Numbered from the stretch's first letter, positions 26,562-36,019 are shown. The stretch: 64,000 nucleotides of DNA from an uncultured Steroidobacter sp. (GCA_946478975.1 CAMLEO010000002.1:16664-80663); one strand, 5' to 3'. Notes: a model not told the origin generated them from the sequence alone. Numbers and translations are program-made.

Positions 26562-27841
26562 GCTGGCTGCTCCGAAACTTGATGGGCTGCGGCGAACGCC
26601 GCCCCGACACGTCCCGATCGAACCGCGGACATGCAATAGATAAACACGACGAAAAACCCGACCAACGGCACGGCGTAAGCGTGAGCAATCGTGAACGCAT
26701 CGGAGATTGCTCCCATCATCGCGGTCAGCACCGCTCCGCCGACAATGGCCATGATCATCAAAGCCGATGCGGCCTGCGAATGTTCGGAATTGCCGTGCAG
26801 CCCGATCGCGTAGATCGCCGGATACATGATCGACATGAAGAAGCTGGTGAGGATCAGTGCGGCCAGTCCGATGGGTCCCGGCGCCAGCACGGCAACTGCG
26901 GCAAGCGCTCCGGCACAAGCCGCGAACACCATTCCGATCTGGGCCGACGACCAGCGCCTCAGCAACACCAATGTTACAAACCGGCCGAGCAGGAACAGCA
27001 CCAGGCTGATCATCAGATACAAAGCAGCGGTCCGATCCGGCGTGCCCGGCAAGTTGCGTTGGGTGTAGCGAACCAGAAAGCTCCACACTCCTATCTGGGT
27101 GCCGACGTAAAAGAACTGAGTGGCAACGCCCGCCACGAACGGCCACGATCGCAACAGCGCCTTCAGCCCGCCGAGCGGCGAGCCACGATGCGGACTCGTC
27201 GCGCGCTCAGGGAATCGAGTGTTTGCAACCAGCACAGCCACCGCAAACACAACCAGGCCGATGACCAGGTAAGGTATTTGAACTGCGCTCGCCTCAGCCG
27301 TGTGCGACACAACGTCGGTGGTGTGACCGACGGGCGGAGTCGTCTCGGCGGAAAAGATGAACTGGCGGCCGACCAGCACGCCGAGAATCGAACCGATGGG
27401 GTTGAACGCCTGAGCCAGATTGATCCGCCACTCGGCACGCTCGGGCGAGCCAAGCACGACGACGATACCCGTCCCGGCCGTCTCCAGGAATGTCAGACCG
27501 CTGGCGATTACAAACAACGCGCCGAGAAACGCTCCATAGGCCACCATCTCCGCGGCCGGCCAAAACAGCAGCGCGCCGGTGCCGTAAAGGCACAAACCCA
27601 CGATCACGCCGCGCTTGTAGCCGAAGCGCTGGATGAACAGCGCCACCGGAATCGGCATCACCAGATAGGCCAGATAGAAACACGATTGCACCAGGCTCGA
27701 TTGCAGATCGCTGAGCTCGAACGCCTTGCGAAAGTGAGCGATGAGAATGTCGTTGAGGTTATGTGCCATCCCCCATAGGGCATACAGAAGCACCGTCAGC
27801 ACGAGTGCGGTGCTGGCGAGACCGCGAGTTGCCGCCGTCAT
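26558..27841 (-). CDS. FucP-type major facilitator sugar:H+ symporter
   Basis: A 427-residue MFS protein with about 12 hydrophobic helices. Helix 1 reads LLYALWGMAHNLNDILIAHF, matching the FALWGxxxNLNDxL motif of the L-fucose/hexose FucP family; helices 2-3 hold SCFYLAYLVMPIPVALFI and RFGYKRG. The family imports L-fucose, glucose, galactose or GlcNAc with protons. It sits between an alpha-L-fucosidase and a sugar-acid dehydratase, which points to fucose or a fucose-like sugar. Its ATG overlaps the fucosidase stop (ATGA at 27838-27841) and its stop overlaps the next GTG, so translation is coupled in the operon. Inner membrane. Confidence 0.9.
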   Translation of the reverse strand: MTAATRGLASTALVLTVLLYALWGMAHNLNDILIAHFRKAFELSDLQSSLVQSCFYLAYLVMPIPVALFIQRFGYKRGVIVGLCLYGTGALLFWPAAEMVAYGAFLGALFVIASGLTFLETAGTGIVVVLGSPERAEWRINLAQAFNPIGSILGVLVGRQFIFSAETTPPVGHTTDVVSHTAEASAVQIPYLVIGLVVFAVAVLVANTRFPERATSPHRGSPLGGLKALLRSWPFVAGVATQFFYVGTQIGVWSFLVRYTQRNLPGTPDRTAALYLMISLVLFLLGRFVTLVLLRRWSSAQIGMVFAACAGALAAVAVLAPGPIGLAALILTSFFMSIMYPAIYAIGLHGNSEHSQAASALMIMAIVGGAVLTAMMGAISDAFTIAHAYAVPLVGFFVVFIYCMSAVRSGRVGAAFAAAHQVSEQPA

Positions 27842-29232
27842 GAAACATGGACCTTGAGCACAGTGACCGCCGGGTCGGGAACGACGCCGGCGAGGTCGAT
27901 CTCGACACTCGTCTGCGACTGTGTGAAGTTGAGCGGACGCTTGTCGGCGAGCAGCCGCACGGCCCGGACCTTGCGCCCCCAGTCCGGCAGCGTGAGCCGG
28001 CCTCGTGGCATATCGAGGATATGCACGAACGAGTCGCCGTCCCTGGAGGTCGTGCGATAGCCGGGCTGACCCTGAATCGGTCCATACATCGTTCCGTAGA
28101 CCGCTTCACCGTTGACGGCCATCCAATTGCCGATCTCCGTCAGCCGTTCGCGGAACTCGGATTGAATCGTGCCGTCCGGTTTCGGACCGACGTTGAGCAG
28201 GAAATTGCCGCCGCGGCTGAAGACTTCGACGGCAGTGCGAATGAGATCGCGCGTCGACTTGAACTCATGATCGCGTGAGTTATAAGCCCATGTATTGTTG
28301 ATCGTCATGCAGGTTTCCCAGTCCTGGAAAGCATCCAGGTCCGGCACACCTTGCACCAGGCGATCCTGCACGCGAACGTCCGTGCCCGCGAAGGGCACGC
28401 CCTTGGTGGGAATGCGATTGGGAGTAAATTGTTCGGGCGTGACGTAGTCGCCCACCGTGCCGATCCGATCGTTGACGGTCGCCATCGGCTGCAATTGACG
28501 GATCAGTTCGATGAACCGCCGTCCGCCATATTTCTCCTGCTGATGCAGCCCGTCGAACCAGATCGTTTCGACGCGGCCGTAGCGGCTGAGCAGCTCTCGC
28601 AGCTGCAGTTCCATGTAATCGAGATAGCTCGCCCATTCGGGCCGCTGCGGCTCTCCGCCCCAGTTGCTCGATGCCAGCTTCGACGTATCGCGAAACCCCG
28701 GGTGATGCAGATCCGGCGGCGAGTAATAGAAGCCGAGCGGCATATCGTGTCGAGCACAAGCTTCGGACACCATGCGCACGATGTCTTTTCCGTAAGGCGC
28801 CTTGGTGATCTTGTAATCGGTGTACATGCTGTCGAACATGCAGAAGCCGTCATGGTGCTTGGTGGTGAACACCATATATTTCTGGCCGGCAGCGCGCGCC
28901 AGCTCGACCAGCGCGTCCGGATCGAACGCAGTGGGATTGAACGTTCGCGCCAGCGCGACATAGTTCTTTTCGCTGATCGGCCACTTGGGACCGGGCTCCA
29001 TGATCGGCCAGGAGGCCTCGACACTGGCCTGAGAGTACGGCCCCCAATGAACAAACATTCCAAACTTGCGCTGACGGAAGGCCGCGATGCGCGGATCGAT
29101 CTCGCCGCTTTCCGTAGTCGCCCGAACTCGCGGCATCAACGTGATGATTCCTGCCGCTGCGGCCCCGAGCAGCAGTCGCCGACGATCGAGTAAAGGTTCG
29201 TCGGCTCGTGACTTGTCGCGATAGCTGGTCAT
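27838..29232 (-). CDS. GH29 alpha-L-fucosidase with Tat signal
   Basis: A 464-residue exported glycosidase. The N-terminus LLDRRRLLLGAAAAG is a twin-arginine (Tat) signal. The (beta/alpha)8 domain shows KFGMFVHWGPYS, FTTKHHDGFCMF, and the nucleophile strand TIWFDG with Asp227, the standard GH29 series; NFLLNVGPKPDG and a C-terminal beta domain follow. GH29 enzymes release terminal alpha-L-fucose with retention of configuration. Start ATG at 29232 has AAGG 8 bases upstream and lies 13 bases after the receptor stop; a GTG at 29241 would add three residues. It is the second gene of the fucose operon and likely periplasmic. Confidence 0.92.
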   Translation of the reverse strand: MTSYRDKSRADEPLLDRRRLLLGAAAAGIITLMPRVRATTESGEIDPRIAAFRQRKFGMFVHWGPYSQASVEASWPIMEPGPKWPISEKNYVALARTFNPTAFDPDALVELARAAGQKYMVFTTKHHDGFCMFDSMYTDYKITKAPYGKDIVRMVSEACARHDMPLGFYYSPPDLHHPGFRDTSKLASSNWGGEPQRPEWASYLDYMELQLRELLSRYGRVETIWFDGLHQQEKYGGRRFIELIRQLQPMATVNDRIGTVGDYVTPEQFTPNRIPTKGVPFAGTDVRVQDRLVQGVPDLDAFQDWETCMTINNTWAYNSRDHEFKSTRDLIRTAVEVFSRGGNFLLNVGPKPDGTIQSEFRERLTEIGNWMAVNGEAVYGTMYGPIQGQPGYRTTSRDGDSFVHILDMPRGRLTLPDWGRKVRAVRLLADKRPLNFTQSQTSVEIDLAGVVPDPAVTVLKVHVS

Positions 29233-29245
29233 TGCGTGCACCTTG

Positions 29246-32005
29246 TTAGAACCGCGCCCGCAGGCCCAGCGTGAACTGCCTGCCGTTCTCCAGCCAGCCG
29301 CGCGCCAGGCCGAAGTTGTTCACCTGCTTTTGCGCCCGGTTGAGAACGTTTTCGAAGTTGAACGAGACCGTGGCAGCCGAGGTCAGGTCGTAGCTGATCG
29401 AGCCGTCCAGCTGGCCGTAGGCGATCTGGAATTCCCGATCGCCAAAGTAGTTGGACTGGCCGGTCTCGTACTTGTCGCGCCAGTTGTAATAAGCGCGCGC
29501 GCCTACGCCCCATTTCTCGAAATAGGCGCCGAAGTTGTAGCTGTATTTGGAAACGCCCGGCAGCGGGAATGGCAGGCCGTTCTGTTCGGCAGGGACTTCC
29601 GGAGCATCGATGTAGGTCGCGTTGCCAAACAGGCCGAGGCCGCTGTCGTCGAAGTGCGTGATCAGATCGAGCGGCACCTGGTAGCCGAACTCGACACCCT
29701 TGATCTTCACCGTTTCGAGGTTGATTGGCGTGTTGCGACGGAAAGTCAGCGGCACGGTAGTACCGTCGCCGCGCGTCACCAGCCGGGTGTCGAGCACCTG
29801 GCCGTTGACGATGAAGTTGTCGACGTTCTTATAGAAGAACGCCAGCGACAGCAGACCGGACTGCGGCAGGTAATATTCGAAGGACAGATCGAACTGATCC
29901 GACAGATACGGTTTCAGGTCCGGATTCGCGGACGTGATGTTGAGCACATTCGCATTGACCGAAATGCCGACGCCGAGCTGATTGAAGTCCGGCCGTGCCA
30001 GGACGCGCGCTGCTGCGAAACGAGCTGCGAGCTGATCGGTGATGTTGTAAGTCAGATTCAGGCTCGGGAGAACATAGTCGTAGTGACTCTTCTCGGTCAG
30101 CGCTCCAGCAGGCGGCACAATGGTCGTCACGCCGTCGCCCGAGAATGTCAGGCCATCCAGGTCCGCGCCAAAGCCTTTGGAAACGAGCCGCGTGCGAACG
30201 TAACGCACACCAACGTTACCCGAGAAGCGGTCCTGCGAGTCCGAGAAATCAACCTGGGTATAGACCGCGGTCGTGGCTTCGGTGATATCGAGGCGCGAGC
30301 CGAGTTGTTCCTGGTACGGAACAGCCTGCGTGACCGCGGCCTCACCTCCCAGCGCGTTGTAGAACTTGTCGTAGTCGAATGTGAGATACGACCCGAGCCA
30401 ATGGGGAATATCGGCATTCGAGCTGACCTGAGTCAGGAACGGCGCGGCGCTGATGCTGCCGCCCTCCACGCCCGGCTGGAATGTGAAATGACCCAATCGC
30501 GCGGCGGTGGCCGCATCGATATTGCTGGGCGCGTAGGTAGAGAACAGCTGTCGATCGGAATAGTTGGTGCCGGCTTTGAGCTTTCGGATGAAGCCGTCGT
30601 CGCTCGCGTCGAACACGAAGTCGACCTTGCCGCTGGCAATACGGTCCTCGCTGTCGTTATGCCGGCGTGAAACGGTGAGAAACGCAAAACTATTCGGATC
30701 CAGCGGATCGTAGCCTCGGTCAAATGTGAGAGCTGCCTGACCGCCATAGCCATCGGGCCGCGTGATGCGCACTGAGGCGCGCGAGAACGCCGACGCTTGC
30801 GCATCGAACGAACTGAGAACACCGCGAGAGAACGCACCCTCTACATTCGTATGCAAACGGCCATGATCGAGCCTGACCCCCAACGCACCCGACGTTATGG
30901 TGTTGCGACGATCAAACGGCTGACGGTCGGCGCGAAAGTCGACGCCATCGGCATCGAGTGTGTCCAGAAATCCCTGCGCGCCGCCCAGCAATTGATCTGC
31001 AAAGCCCGTGTTGATCGCGCTCGACACCACGCCGTAATTTTGCCCGGCGGATGCCGGTGCAATGTTTGTAAAGCGAGTCGCCGCGTCCCACTGGTCCGCG
31101 CTGTCCTCGAAGCGCGTCCACAGTCCGTCTCCATACACCTCGACCGTGTCGGAAGGCCGCCACTGCACGTTGACGACTGACGAGTAGCGCTCACGAACAC
31201 CAGTGGTCACGAAATAAGATTGGGCGTGGTCGAACGCGTAGGCATCGTTGAGATCGCCGTCGCGGTTGTAATCGACGCCCTTGCCCGATTCGACACCCGT
31301 CTCGGCACCGTAGCTCTGCTGATAGTACGAACGGTTCTTCAGCCGCTCATAGCCGCCGCCGAGGCTGATGCCGAATGTGTCATCGCTGTTTATATAGTTG
31401 CCGATCGCAGATACGCGCGGGCTGGTCTGCTCGCGGAGGTCGCTGTAAACGCCCTCAACTCGCCCGGCAACCGTGGTCTTGCCGACGTCGAGCGGTCGAG
31501 GAGTACGCACATCGACCGTCGCGGACAAGCCGCCTTCGATGTTCGAAGCAGTCGGCGACTTCTGCACCACCACCGAGCCGACGAAATCGGGAGACAGGCT
31601 CAGAAAGTCGAAGGTCCGGCCGCCGCCGCTGACGATCTGCCGGCCATTGAGCTGCGTGTTGACGAACGACGGGCTCAGGCCGCGAACGCTGATCGTGCTG
31701 CCGGTGCCACGGCTGCGAGTGATCTGCACGCCGGTCACGCGCTGAAGCGACTCGGCGATGTTCACGTCCGGGTATTTGCCGATGTCCTCCGCGGCGATGA
31801 CATCGCTGATGGTCGTCTCGCTGCGCTTGATGGCGGCCGCCCGCACCAGCGATTCACGGAAGCCGGTCACGACGACTTCCTCCAGCTTGTCCGCAGATGC
31901 CGAAACCGGCGGCTGAGCAGTGGACTGCTCCTGCGCCCCTGCCACACCCACATTAATAAGAGCGCCCAGGCCCACTGTCGCGAGTAACGAAGTCGTCGTA
32001 GTCAT
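29246..32005 (-). CDS. TonB-dependent receptor (oligosaccharide/fucoside uptake)
   Basis: A 919-residue outer-membrane receptor. Signal peptide ~1-25, TonB box EEVVVTG near residue 45, plug domain with GKYPDVNIAESLQRVTGVQI and SVRGLSPSFVNTQLNGR, then a ~22-strand barrel ending in the outer-membrane signature ...GLRARF with C-terminal Phe. It belongs to the Caulobacter-type (TIGR01782-like) group that often imports plant oligosaccharides. ATG at 32005 is preceded by GGGGGGAG; in-frame codons upstream to 32071 lie in the promoter and are not used. First gene of the fucose operon; four phased motifs upstream suggest control by the divergent IclR protein. Confidence 0.92.
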   Translation of the reverse strand: MTTTTSLLATVGLGALINVGVAGAQEQSTAQPPVSASADKLEEVVVTGFRESLVRAAAIKRSETTISDVIAAEDIGKYPDVNIAESLQRVTGVQITRSRGTGSTISVRGLSPSFVNTQLNGRQIVSGGGRTFDFLSLSPDFVGSVVVQKSPTASNIEGGLSATVDVRTPRPLDVGKTTVAGRVEGVYSDLREQTSPRVSAIGNYINSDDTFGISLGGGYERLKNRSYYQQSYGAETGVESGKGVDYNRDGDLNDAYAFDHAQSYFVTTGVRERYSSVVNVQWRPSDTVEVYGDGLWTRFEDSADQWDAATRFTNIAPASAGQNYGVVSSAINTGFADQLLGGAQGFLDTLDADGVDFRADRQPFDRRNTITSGALGVRLDHGRLHTNVEGAFSRGVLSSFDAQASAFSRASVRITRPDGYGGQAALTFDRGYDPLDPNSFAFLTVSRRHNDSEDRIASGKVDFVFDASDDGFIRKLKAGTNYSDRQLFSTYAPSNIDAATAARLGHFTFQPGVEGGSISAAPFLTQVSSNADIPHWLGSYLTFDYDKFYNALGGEAAVTQAVPYQEQLGSRLDITEATTAVYTQVDFSDSQDRFSGNVGVRYVRTRLVSKGFGADLDGLTFSGDGVTTIVPPAGALTEKSHYDYVLPSLNLTYNITDQLAARFAAARVLARPDFNQLGVGISVNANVLNITSANPDLKPYLSDQFDLSFEYYLPQSGLLSLAFFYKNVDNFIVNGQVLDTRLVTRGDGTTVPLTFRRNTPINLETVKIKGVEFGYQVPLDLITHFDDSGLGLFGNATYIDAPEVPAEQNGLPFPLPGVSKYSYNFGAYFEKWGVGARAYYNWRDKYETGQSNYFGDREFQIAYGQLDGSISYDLTSAATVSFNFENVLNRAQKQVNNFGLARGWLENGRQFTLGLRARF

Positions 32006-32048
32006 CGATCTCCCCCCTGTTTGCCTGACTCGATCAGGTCTATCGCAG

Positions 32049-32117
32049 TTCATAGGTGCAGTATAGTTCATATACGCAGTGACGCTTTATATACGCAAGA
32101 TACTGCATAGATGCAAT
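32049..32117. promoter_or_regulatory. Four phased CATAnnnGCA motifs (putative IclR operator array)
   Basis: Between the TonB receptor and the divergent IclR gene lie CATAGGTGCA (32051), CATATACGCA (32069), TATATACGCA (32088) and CATAGATGCA (32106). Their starts are 18, 19 and 18 bp apart. The wider match ATAGTTCATATAYGCAG is shared with the promoter of the second fucosidase (34447-34463). This arrangement fits cooperative binding by the IclR regulator encoded next door; the binding itself is inferred. Confidence 0.65.
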
Positions 32118-32182
32118 AGTCCCGGCCGCATTGATGGGTTAGGCTGGGTCTTTCGAGGGCAAAACTAGGCAAGGAAACGGGC

Positions 32183-32983
32183 GTGGAGCTGGAAGATGAA
32201 ATGGAGCCGTCAGCGGACGGCGCGAACGGCAAGAAGAGCTACCGGGCTCCGGCGCTGGAAAAAGGGCTCGACATCCTCGAACTGCTGGCCGAGGAAGGCC
32301 TGCCCCTGCCGTTCCCAGTCATCGCGCGCCGGTTGAAGCGGTCGCCAGGCGAGCTGTTCCGCCCGGCGCAGGTATTGGAATCCCGCGGTTACGTCGAACA
32401 GGGTCCGAATGGACTGATGCTGACGGCGCGGATGCTTCAGCAGGGGCTCAGCGGCCCGCCCATCCGCAACCTGGTTGAGATCGCGCTGCCGATCATGCGC
32501 GGCCTCGCAGCTTCAACCCAGCAGTCATGCCATCTCGTAGTGCCGTCGCGCGGAGACGTGGTCGTCGTCGCACGAATGGAATCGCCTGCGCAGCTCGGTT
32601 TTTCGGTTCGCGTCGGTTATCGGCAGCCGATGTATCTCACCGGCTCCGGCGCGGTGCTCTACGCTTTTCAACCGAACGATATCCGCGCCGCCTGGGAAGG
32701 AATGTTTCATCCGGCTCCGACCCCAGCCGAGCTGCAGGAATTCCGCGAACGGGCCGAAGCGCTGAAGTCGACGGGTCACACCCTGCAGCCGAGCGCAATC
32801 GCAGAGGGAATCACCGATGTTTCGGCGCCGATCATGCGTGGCGAGCGCGCAGCCGCCGCTTTGGCGATTCCGTTCCTGAAGCCCAAGCGCGAATCGATGT
32901 CGATCCAGGAAATCATCGCGATGCTGCTGGCGGCCACCGCAGATATTTCTAACGAAATGGTCATCGGCGACAGTCGGGTCTGA
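32183..32983 (+). CDS. IclR-family transcriptional regulator
   Basis: A 266-residue regulator. A winged helix at ~20-85 (ALEKGLDILELLAEEG, FPVIARRLKRSPGELFR, VLESRGYVEQ) is followed by the IclR effector domain (~95-260) with AASTQQSCHL, RVGYRQPMYLTGSGAVL and ISDVSAPIM-like sequence (ITDVSAPIM). IclR proteins bind small acids or sugars and act as repressors or activators. GTG start at 32183 with AAGGAAA upstream; a later ATG at 32198 is possible. It is divergent from the fucose operon and 14 bases from the end of a convergent second fucosidase gene. Both promoters carry the same phased motif, so it probably governs both. Confidence 0.9.
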   Translation: MELEDEMEPSADGANGKKSYRAPALEKGLDILELLAEEGLPLPFPVIARRLKRSPGELFRPAQVLESRGYVEQGPNGLMLTARMLQQGLSGPPIRNLVEIALPIMRGLAASTQQSCHLVVPSRGDVVVVARMESPAQLGFSVRVGYRQPMYLTGSGAVLYAFQPNDIRAAWEGMFHPAPTPAELQEFRERAEALKSTGHTLQPSAIAEGITDVSAPIMRGERAAAALAIPFLKPKRESMSIQEIIAMLLAATADISNEMVIGDSRV

Positions 32984-32997
32984 GGAAGCTGCCGGCT

Positions 32998-34416
32998 TCA
33001 ACCCTGCTCGTCGTAGATCCCGAATTCGCCGATTCCAATTTCACGTCCGGCCAGCACCATGCGCACTCGCTTCGCTTGTGTGCGCGTGATCCGGTGCAGC
33101 CCGACGCGATCGAGTTGCTGATCAGGCACGACTGCGACCCAGCGCCCTTCTCGCTCCACTTCCACGCGATATTCGATGGTTGATTTGGAATCGAGAGGCG
33201 CCACGACCGCAATCGTGTCGAACCATGTCGGCGTCGGAAAACGTACTTCGAACCAAGCGTTGGCTGCCGCAGGATCGGCGGCCCAATGGCTTTTCGCCGC
33301 GTCATCGAGTCCCAGGTCGGGGCCGCTCGTGTCGGCGCTGCTGCTCGCCCAAGCTGGCATGTCGCGCGCGAGATTCGGCGTTGTAATGACGAGTGAGCTC
33401 GCGACCTTCGGCGCAGGGCCCGGATTGCGCCAGAGCTGGCCGATCTCCTGCAGCCGCGCGACGGCGTTATCGTCGAAACGTCCCTGGCGGTTGGGTGCAA
33501 CGTTGAGCAGGAAATTGCAGTGATTGGCGTTGAAGGGCACCAGCCACTCATCGACGATACTGCGCGCCGGGACGAGCTCGGCGGTCGGAAAGCTGGTCTT
33601 CCAGAACCAGTCCTTTTGCAAGGTCGTGCCCGACTGTGAAGGCACCGAGCTGTTCGGCGGTATCTTCTGACCGGCACGCTGCTCATATTGTTTGATATCG
33701 GTATAGAACAGCGCCGGCGCCGGATACTTATCGGCGTTGTGATCGGTGACGAGACAATCCGGCTGGAGCCGCTTCACGGTGTCGTAAACCTCGCGGAACG
33801 GCAGCTCTGCATAGCTGATTCGCGTCCAGCTCGCGGCCCAGCCATCGAGGACCAGCGCTGTGATCGGACCATACTGGGTCAGCAGCTCGGTGAGCTGAGC
33901 TTTGATGAGAGCAATCCTGTCGGGCGTGACGTGATGCGGGCGAATGTCCGCGCGCAGATCGAGGATCGAATAGTAGAGACAGACCTTCAGCCCTTCCTTC
34001 CGAAACGAGTCGACGTAGCGACGCACGACGTCATGCGGATAGGAAGATTGCATGACGTTGAGGCTGCTCGTGCGCGTCGGCCAGAGGCAGAACCCGTCGT
34101 GATGTTTGGTCGTGAGGCAGCCGAAGGCCATGTTCGCCGACCGTGCCGCCCTCGCCCATTGATCGGTGTCCAGCTCGCTCGGATTGAACAGTGATGCCGG
34201 CTGCGAAGGATCGCCCCACTCGCGATCCTGGAACGTCGCCATGTTCAGGTGGATGAACATGCCGAAGCGCAGGTCCAGAAATGCTTGTTGTGCGGCGAGC
34301 AGGCGTGCCGGGTCGACGTTGGGCCTGGCCCGAACGCCTGCCGCGGTCGAGAGTCCGGCAGCGCTCAACAAGCCTGCGGCACCAAGCGCCTTCGCCGCAT
34401 CCCGCCTGGTCATCAT
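32998..34416 (-). CDS. GH29 alpha-L-fucosidase with Tat signal and C-terminal F5/8-like domain
   Basis: A 472-residue exported protein. MMTRRDAAKALGAAGLLSAAG is a Tat signal. The catalytic barrel has RFGMFIHLNMATF, CLTTKHHDGFCLW and the strand TALVLDGW with Asp191 at the nucleophile position; FLLNVAPNRQG follows. His-Leu-Asn replaces the usual His-Trp/Phe-Gly after FGMFIH, an unusual change in a loop near the active site. The last ~140 residues (AWFEVRFPTPTWFDTIAV ... RVRMVLAG) look like an F5/8-type-C/CBM32 sugar-binding domain. ATG at 34416 follows GAAGGG. Single-gene unit on the minus strand, preceded by two copies of the phased motif. Confidence 0.88.
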   Translation of the reverse strand: MMTRRDAAKALGAAGLLSAAGLSTAAGVRARPNVDPARLLAAQQAFLDLRFGMFIHLNMATFQDREWGDPSQPASLFNPSELDTDQWARAARSANMAFGCLTTKHHDGFCLWPTRTSSLNVMQSSYPHDVVRRYVDSFRKEGLKVCLYYSILDLRADIRPHHVTPDRIALIKAQLTELLTQYGPITALVLDGWAASWTRISYAELPFREVYDTVKRLQPDCLVTDHNADKYPAPALFYTDIKQYEQRAGQKIPPNSSVPSQSGTTLQKDWFWKTSFPTAELVPARSIVDEWLVPFNANHCNFLLNVAPNRQGRFDDNAVARLQEIGQLWRNPGPAPKVASSLVITTPNLARDMPAWASSSADTSGPDLGLDDAAKSHWAADPAAANAWFEVRFPTPTWFDTIAVVAPLDSKSTIEYRVEVEREGRWVAVVPDQQLDRVGLHRITRTQAKRVRMVLAGREIGIGEFGIYDEQG

Positions 34417-34446
34417 GCGCAACCCTTCCCGTTCACATCGCCACAA

Positions 34447-34480
34447 TAGTTCATATATGCAGGATAATGCACATATGCAA
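34447..34480. promoter_or_regulatory. Two phased CATATATGCA-type motifs upstream of the second fucosidase
   Basis: CATATATGCA (34452) and CACATATGCA (34470) start 18 bp apart and also form a near-perfect inverted pair, CATATATGCA-GGATAA-TGCACATATG. The first copy lies in ATAGTTCATATATGCAG, matching ATAGTTCATATACGCAG before the TonB receptor at all but one position. The site lies 35-65 bases before the fucosidase start, so a shared IclR regulon is likely. Confidence 0.65.
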
Positions 34481-34537
34481 AGTTGGCTACCCGGGAATTG
34501 TTAGGATGCGTCGATTCGCAGGACGCCAGGAGTCTCC

Positions 34538-36019
34538 ATGCCGGGCATGAACGATCTTCGCCGTATCGCCCGCCAAGCGATGCTCCAGCGCGGATTTCTA
34601 CCGGATTTTTCTGCAGCGGCGCTCCAGCAGTCCGCTTCTACGCCAACTGCACCCCGCGGGACAGAACCTGCAATACGCGATCTGCGCGCCCTGCTCTGGT
34701 TGTCCATCGACAACGACGAGTCCCGAGACCTCGACCAAGTTTCGGTGGCCCGGTCGCTCGCTGGAGATGCAATCCAACTTCTGGTTGGCATTGCAGACGT
34801 GGACACGCTGATCGAACGTGGCTCACCCATCGACGATCACGCGCGCACGAACACCACCTCGATATATACAGCGGCGCAGATCTTCCCCATGTTGCCGGAA
34901 CGGATTTCGACCGATCTCACGTCATTGGCGGATCGCCAGGAACGTCTGGCCATCGTGGTGGAAATGACTGTCACCGCAGACGGCTCGATCACGGACACCG
35001 ACGTCTATCGAGCGCTCGTTTTCAATCACGCCAGGCTCGCCTACAACGATGTGAGCAACTGGCTCGACAACAAAGCACCCGTGCCCGCGGCGATCGGCGA
35101 TTCGCAGGAATTGCAACAGCAGATACGAATTCAGGAAACAGCTTCGGAACGGCTGCGCAACGTGCGGTATGCGATGGGAGCCATGCGCCTGGAAACGATC
35201 CAGGCCGAAGCGGTCTTCACCAACGGCGGATTGAGCGACCTGCGCCCGGCCACCAAGAACCGCGCCAAGGAGCTGGTCGAAGATCAAATGATTGCTGCCA
35301 ACGGCGTGATCGCACGATTTCTCGAAAACAAAGGGCTGGCATCGATTCGCCGCGTGCTGCAGACACCGAAGCGCTGGGATCGCATCGTTGCTCTCGCTGC
35401 CAGCCATGGCGAGCGTCTGCCGGACATTCCCAACGTCGCCGCGTTGAGTGCATTCCTGCAGCGACGCCGAACGGCGGATCCCGCGCGTTATGCCGATATC
35501 TCTTTATCGGTCATCAAAATGTTAGGTTCGGGCGAGTATGGACTGGATGTGCCCGGCCAACGAATAGAAGGACATTTCGGCCTGGCCGTAAGCGACTACA
35601 CGCATTCCACCGCGCCCAACCGACGCTTTCCCGACCTGGTGACGCAACGGCTGGTGAAGGCCGCAATCGCCGGCAATCGCGCACCTTACAGCGCAGATGA
35701 ATTACGCAGCATCGCCAGCCACTGCACCGAGCGCGAAGATGAAGCCGCCAAGGTCGAACGACAAGTGAGAAAGTCGGCCGCGGCCATGCTGCTCGAATCT
35801 CACGTCGGCCGCGACTTCGACGCCATCGTGACGGGTGCGTCTGATAAAGGAACCTGGGTTCGCATCAACAAGCCTGTCGCCGAAGGCAGAGTCGTCCGCG
35901 GCTCACAGGGCCTCGATGTCGGCGATCACGTGCGCGTGAAATTGCTCGACGTCGACATCGAACGCGGTTTCATCGACTTCGCGCGCGACGATGAGCCTTC
36001 AGTTCGCGATATCCGCTGA
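34538..36019 (+). CDS. Short RNB-domain (RNase II/R family) exoribonuclease
   Basis: A 493-residue protein. The RNB domain begins at ~55 with LLWLSIDNDESRDLDQ; the clustered Asp residues are the magnesium site of RNase II/R. SDYTHSTAPNRRFPDLVTQR gives the conserved substrate-binding block, and residues ~425-480 look like an S1 fold. The two N-terminal cold-shock domains of classical RNase II/R are missing; the N-terminus is only ~50 residues. Such compact forms occur in many proteobacteria. They hydrolyse single-stranded RNA 3' to 5'. Plus strand, alone, convergent with the following TonB receptor. Confidence 0.9.
   Translation: MPGMNDLRRIARQAMLQRGFLPDFSAAALQQSASTPTAPRGTEPAIRDLRALLWLSIDNDESRDLDQVSVARSLAGDAIQLLVGIADVDTLIERGSPIDDHARTNTTSIYTAAQIFPMLPERISTDLTSLADRQERLAIVVEMTVTADGSITDTDVYRALVFNHARLAYNDVSNWLDNKAPVPAAIGDSQELQQQIRIQETASERLRNVRYAMGAMRLETIQAEAVFTNGGLSDLRPATKNRAKELVEDQMIAANGVIARFLENKGLASIRRVLQTPKRWDRIVALAASHGERLPDIPNVAALSAFLQRRRTADPARYADISLSVIKMLGSGEYGLDVPGQRIEGHFGLAVSDYTHSTAPNRRFPDLVTQRLVKAAIAGNRAPYSADELRSIASHCTEREDEAAKVERQVRKSAAAMLLESHVGRDFDAIVTGASDKGTWVRINKPVAEGRVVRGSQGLDVGDHVRVKLLDVDIERGFIDFARDDEPSVRDIR

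Noticed and set aside
32049..32117. A tRNA or riboswitch in the AT-rich gap before the receptor gene
   Set aside because: The signal is short phased motifs only; I could not draw a cloverleaf or other stable fold.
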